Source: Palaemon carinicauda (lineage: Eukaryota > Arthropoda > Malacostraca > Decapoda > Palaemonidae). Taken from it: a stretch of DNA of 64,000 nucleotides. Of the stretch, positions 59,265 to 64,000 are shown piece by piece. The DNA lies in NCBI RefSeq assembly GCF_036898095.1, contig NC_090767.1, positions 31,866,933-31,930,932 on the forward strand, in the 5' to 3' direction. Both the position numbers and the translations under genes were made by a program. The notes under the pieces are model-generated. The model had not been told where the DNA came from. It ran no database searches and saw only the letters and a program-made list of their open reading frames with translations. The first letter of the stretch is position 1. Each line of letters opens with the position of its first letter.

Positions 59265-59410
59265 CGCCATCAATCCGAGATAAGCTTTGAAGACCTGTGT
59301 TGGTGCTGCTCCCTGATGTCATATTCTGGTTTTGGAATGCAGATAATGTCCAGAAACTCTTCAAGAGAAGCTCTGTACTCAGATGCTGGCTGGATGCAGT
59401 GTCCAAACTC
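59265..59410 (-). pseudogene. exon-like segment 2B (paralogue of 2A)
   Basis: The minus-strand frame reads CIQPASEYRASLEEFLDIIC, then IPKPEYDIRE, QHQHRSSKLISD and TGA. It is open across the segment and shares DIICI, D-RE and the final SD-stop with 2A. The acceptor seen in A (GGGCAG) is altered here (GGACAC), though CCAG farther in could serve. The donor position is occupied by GTAATT. Either the last coding exon of a small gene or a relic; protein not recognised. Confidence 0.4.
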
Positions 59411-60112
59411 CAAAAATAAAAGACCGAGGTGAGGAGAGCTGCTACACACAGAGTATGTCAGGAACCCTGTTCCAACAGACCTCGTTTGGAGCTTCCCTTG
59501 TCGATCCGAGCCTCTGACATTCTAGCTTAGGTTTTTTTGAGGAAGGACTCAGTGAGTGCAGGGAGATGTCCGAATGACATTTCTCTATAGTGCTGATGAA
59601 AGCACCATTAAAGGAGAGGGAGGAATTTCCAAAGAGAAGCTCGTCACTTAATCATTTCCTGGTAAACCTACAATAAACATACAAAAATAATTATTTTGGA
59701 AAACAGAATTATCAAATGCCTCTTACTTAATGGTCAATGATGAATTGGTGAAGTAAATGCAATGCCTTAAAACCATTATAAGTAGGTACCTTTTACAACT
59801 ATTATCTAAAAATTTTACAGATTCAAGTCTTATATTTCATTGTGTAAAAAAATGAAAATATTCTAAAATATGTCTAATCGTATATATTTTTTTCGGAAAT
59901 TTATGTTCAACATGAATAGAAGAAATGAATATTAATGTTACTCTTCTCATTCAGGATATTAAAATAGTAATTCCCAATATTACTCTTTCTATTCCTTTCA
60001 TTAAGAGCAAAAACTACAAATCTTACATTTTCATTCAATTGATTAAAAGAAATAACTCCTTATCATGCCCATTTCATACAATCCATGAAGAACAGTAACT
60101 GAAAATTCTTAC

Positions 60113-60322
60113 CTCATCTTATTATGCTTTTCTCCAATGTCAGCTTCAGTTCTGCCTTCCTTCATTTTCTGATAAGAATTTCACTTCATGGGTCTGACAG
60201 AGCCTAACATATCAGCTTCTCTCAAGTCCAACAGATGACGAGGAACTGTATCCCTTTGCAACAGTCAGCCAGTCAGTCAGTCAGTCAGTCAGTCAGTCTT
60301 CTGTTCTACCAGTTCATATGAT
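60113..60322 (-). pseudogene. exon-like segment 1B (paralogue of 1A)
   Basis: Minus-strand acceptor TTTCTTATTGCAG and donor AAGATGAG-GTAAGAA bound 210 bases that align with 1A. The (TGAC)n run (about 60265-60297) gives stops in all frames. The 1A frame here reads HLLDLREADMLGSVRPMK and then stops. Conserved splice sites with an unconserved reading frame favour an untranslated exon or long non-coding RNA over coding. Confidence 0.4.
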
Positions 60323-60699
60323 CTGCAATAAGAAATAGCATCAACATATGAGGCCATTACAAAGTTCAAGTGTTTTACAAAAGATCAAATCTTTGCAATA
60401 AAAAGATTAGTGTGATAATCCTTTACTTGGATCCTTAATTGCAAAACTAAATGAATTTACTATATTAATATGATTCCTTAAAAGCGAAACTGGTCCATTT
60501 TAGCATGTACGTCCAAATAAAAAGTTATACTTTCTGATAAGTTTACTTCAATTTTCAAACTAATCAAATACAGAACAAGAGATTTCACAAAGAACTCACC
60601 TGTCTGAAATGGTTTAAGATCCCTTTTTCTCATTTCTTTTTTGTTGCATGATATGAGTCCTTTGAAGGACTTAGGTAAGAATTATGTCTTCATTTACCT

Positions 60700-62132
<1,433 letters not shown>

Positions 62133-62275
62133 CATATATATCTTCTTAAAAATAATAACTAATAATAAAAAAGCAAAAGTCAAATCTTAAAGAAATATAA
62201 TCTCGAAACTAGGCCTATAGTGAATACAGTTTATTTAACATGGCTCCTCACCTACTGAAAGGTTTGGAACGTTGG

Positions 62276-62279
<4 letters not shown>

Positions 62280-62351
<72 letters not shown>
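62280..62351 (+). repeat. (GA)n microsatellite
   Basis: About 36 GA units, 58 bases from the donor of the exon at 62409-62615 (downstream of it on the minus strand). Confidence 0.97.
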
Positions 62352-62352
<1 letters not shown>

Positions 62353-62408
62353 ATAAAACACCTATGAAGAAGAAGAAGAAGAAGTATAAAAAGAAGAAGC
62401 AAACTCAC

Positions 62409-62615
62409 CATTGAACACTAATAATACATCCGGTGGATTCCTTTGCCTTAAGATTCATCTCTCTGACTAAGGCTTCGTCATCTGGTCGTTCTTCTTTTGG
62501 GAACTCGATGTGTCTCACCCTGACTCCCTTCAAGGAGGCGAGGAGTCTGAGGATGACCTCAGGACTCCTCGTCCTCCCCAGGGAACACAGAGGAAACCGG
62601 ATTAACCAGAACGAT
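62409..62615 (-). CDS. coding exon, unrecognised host protein (downstream exon)
   Basis: 207 bases between acceptor TTCTTCTTCCCAACAG and donor GTGAGT on the minus strand. It enters in phase 2 and leaves in phase 2. Only this frame is open: SFWLIRFPLCSLGRTRSPEV, ILRLLASLKGVRVRHIEFPK, EERPDDEALVREMNLKAKES, TGCIISVQ. Its AG-A junction codon with the exon at 63242-63401 gives Arg without a frame break. Base composition is clearly more GC-rich than its surroundings. The regular Leu/Ile spacing around LRLLASLKGVRVRHIEF could be leucine-rich-repeat-like, but I do not recognise the family. Confidence 0.65.
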
Positions 62616-62954
62616 CTGTTGGGAAGAAGAAGGAAAGGAAGAAAATGGGATGAAATGAAATGAAATGAAAAGAAGAAGAAAAGAAATGAAGTCATCCACA
62701 TTTATTCATTATTTTATGCTTTTATTGTTATCTTGTTTCGTTAAGATGGAAGAGTGCATTCAGACACATACACGCACACACGCACACACACGAATACCAA
62801 TGGAGAAAAAGAGAGAGCGGGAAGGTGAGTGAGGGAGTGTGTGTTCCTAATAATAGAATAAAAAAAGAGAGCAACGAGGAATTCCAACTTCCCTCGATGC
62901 ATTCTATTATACGGGATTTCCACGTACATTGTCGGCTTACTGAGAGTACCCTTT

Positions 62955-62974
62955 CACACACACACACACACACA

Positions 62975-63058
<84 letters not shown>
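62955..63058 (+). repeat. compound (CA)n-(AT)n microsatellite
   Basis: (CA)n at 62955-62974, then (AT)n at 62977-63058. Both lie in the presumed intron between the two exons. Confidence 0.97.
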
Positions 63059-63060
<2 letters not shown>

Positions 63061-63158
63061 CCTATATATATCCATATCTATTTTGACATGACATAGGCCT
63101 ATTTTCTCAGGGTATTAGGTAAACTAAATAATGAATAATATAATAATATAATATAATG

Positions 63159-63164
<6 letters not shown>

Positions 63165-63218
<54 letters not shown>
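63165..63218 (+). repeat. (CT)n microsatellite
   Basis: About 27 CT units, starting 24 bases inside the presumed intron next to the donor of the upstream exon. Confidence 0.97.
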
Positions 63219-63221
<3 letters not shown>

Positions 63222-63241
63222 AAGGAATGATGTCTCCTCAC

Positions 63242-63401
63242 CTCCTTGCATCCTGTGGTTGCAATGTCCGAAGGATGTCCCCAACCTTCTCGATGTCTTC
63301 TTCCTTGACGTCCCTGACAGAGACAAAGACATATGGATCCTCCTCCAAGAAAGGGATGGGGCGACTGACGCTGCTGACGTCGTTGACACTGAAGAGAATA
63401 A
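63242..63401 (-). CDS. coding exon, unrecognised host protein (upstream exon)
   Basis: 160 bases between acceptor CTTTCTCTTTCAG and donor GTGAGG on the minus strand. It enters in phase 1 (two leading bases) and leaves with two bases of a codon. The single open frame reads ILFSVNDVSSVSRPIPFLEE, DPYVFVSVRDVKEEDIEKVG, DILRTLQPQDAR. It joins the next exon in phase. The pair gives about 121 residues, acidic in the first half and basic at the junction. No signal peptide or known motif is seen. At least one 5' exon must lie upstream because of the acceptor. Confidence 0.65.
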
Positions 63402-63494
63402 CTGAAAGAGAAAGAAGAAGAAGAAGAAGAACGTTGAGAAAAATGATAATCTATGTGTTTCTTTCTTAAGATTCTAAAGGAAAAGGTCAAATGG

Positions 63495-63496
<2 letters not shown>

Positions 63497-63554
<58 letters not shown>
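63497..63554 (+). repeat. (AAT)n microsatellite
   Basis: About 19 AAT units upstream (in minus-strand sense) of the first exon seen. Confidence 0.97.
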
Positions 63555-63555
<1 letters not shown>

Positions 63556-63733
63556 GAATTTAGAGGCAAAAGCACTAAACACAGTAGAACAATGTCTGCC
63601 AGTGTGTCTGGTAGGTTGCGTTAATGTGTGTGCGTTTGTGTGTGCGCATGCTACTATTGTAGCCGCTCGCATAAGGAATGTCATCAGTCTCCTCATGAAA
63701 CCCTCACATTATGCAATGTCTAAATCACCTCAG

Positions 63734-63880
63734 CCAATAACAACTCAGCTTCATTTAATTGGCCCAATTTCATTGACCAATACCTTTTCACTTTCCTTTT
63801 GCTGATTGGTTCTCCCGTTCGGATAACTCCGCCCACATCCTTGTAGAGAACCAATTAGCGCAGGAAGGAGGCGGAGTCAG
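63734..63880 (-). promoter_or_regulatory. CCAAT/GC-box cluster, possible promoter
   Basis: Six CCAAT or ATTGG pentamers lie between 63734 and 63855. ATTGGTTCTC (63805-63814) and GAGAACCAAT (63846-63855) form a perfect 10-base inverted pair. Inside and beside it, CTCCGCC (63827-63833) and GGCGGAG (63870-63876) form a second inverted pair of GC-box type. The block is GC-rich in AT-rich DNA and lies about 330 bases upstream of the first exon on the minus strand. The symmetry also allows transcription in the other direction. Inference only. Confidence 0.4.
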
Positions 63881-64000
63881 GAGGAGCCGCGTTTGACTAT
63901 GACTGGTGCTTTTATCAGTTTCCTATTCATTACAATCATGATCATTTTGATTCAATTCTATCATTATTAATTAAATCAACGCCATAGAAATGAGACATTT

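Overview
The window is AT-rich intergenic or intronic DNA from an animal. I infer an arthropod, most likely a decapod crustacean. The reasons are the very high density of long perfect microsatellites ((AT)n, (CT/GA)n, (AAT)n), the mix of decayed I-like, CR1-like and RTE-like LINEs, Ty3/gypsy, Tigger/pogo and TTAA-flanked elements, and tRNA-derived SINE heads. The species call rests on recollection of such genomes. There is no bacterial-style gene organisation, no rRNA, no intact tRNA, no CRISPR array and no recognisable viral insertion.

Layout. 1-1.05 kb: 3' end of a gypsy element (integrase tail, polypurine tract, LTR start). 1.05-4.4 kb: RTE-like LINE scraps and two (AT)n blocks separated by a 67-bp palindrome. 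6.2-6.55 kb: a LINE 3' tail. 7-9.4 kb: a scrambled local duplication. 10.3-12.6 kb: decayed gypsy pol on the minus strand (RT, RNase H, integrase). 14.5-15.4 kb: LINE endonuclease fragment. 16.6-17.4 kb: CR1-like RT fragment (minus). 18-19.9 kb: two tRNA-SINE heads among microsatellites. 20.03-21.72 kb: an internally deleted gypsy element with both LTRs. 23.1-28.5 kb: a nearly full-length but broken I-like LINE (three CCHC knuckles, endonuclease, RT, RNase H, C-terminal zinc motif). 29.3-30.8 kb: an old duplication. 32.4-36.4 kb: a second, 5'-truncated copy of the same LINE group with YADD changed to YAND. 36.9-39.7 kb: an unclassified higher-GC block.

42.0-50.4 kb holds the most striking structure. 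A decayed Tigger/pogo transposase gene carries two copies of a TTAA-flanked, piggyBac-like non-autonomous element in head-to-head orientation. Each copy contains a satellite of about 374 bp, five units in one and four in the other. A different TTAA-flanked element fills 55.88-59.02 kb.

52.9-63.4 kb is the best candidate for host gene sequence, all on the minus strand. Two coding exons with matching splice phases lie at 63.24-63.40 and 62.41-62.62 kb. A possible exon and terminal exon lie near 53.5 and 53.0 kb. A duplicated exon-like pair (54.5/55.6 kb and 59.3/60.2 kb) is now separated by the second TTAA element. A CCAAT/GC-box cluster at 63.73-63.88 kb may be the promoter. I do not recognise the protein. 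Nothing else looks like a functioning gene; nearly all long open frames are transposon remains or microsatellite translations.
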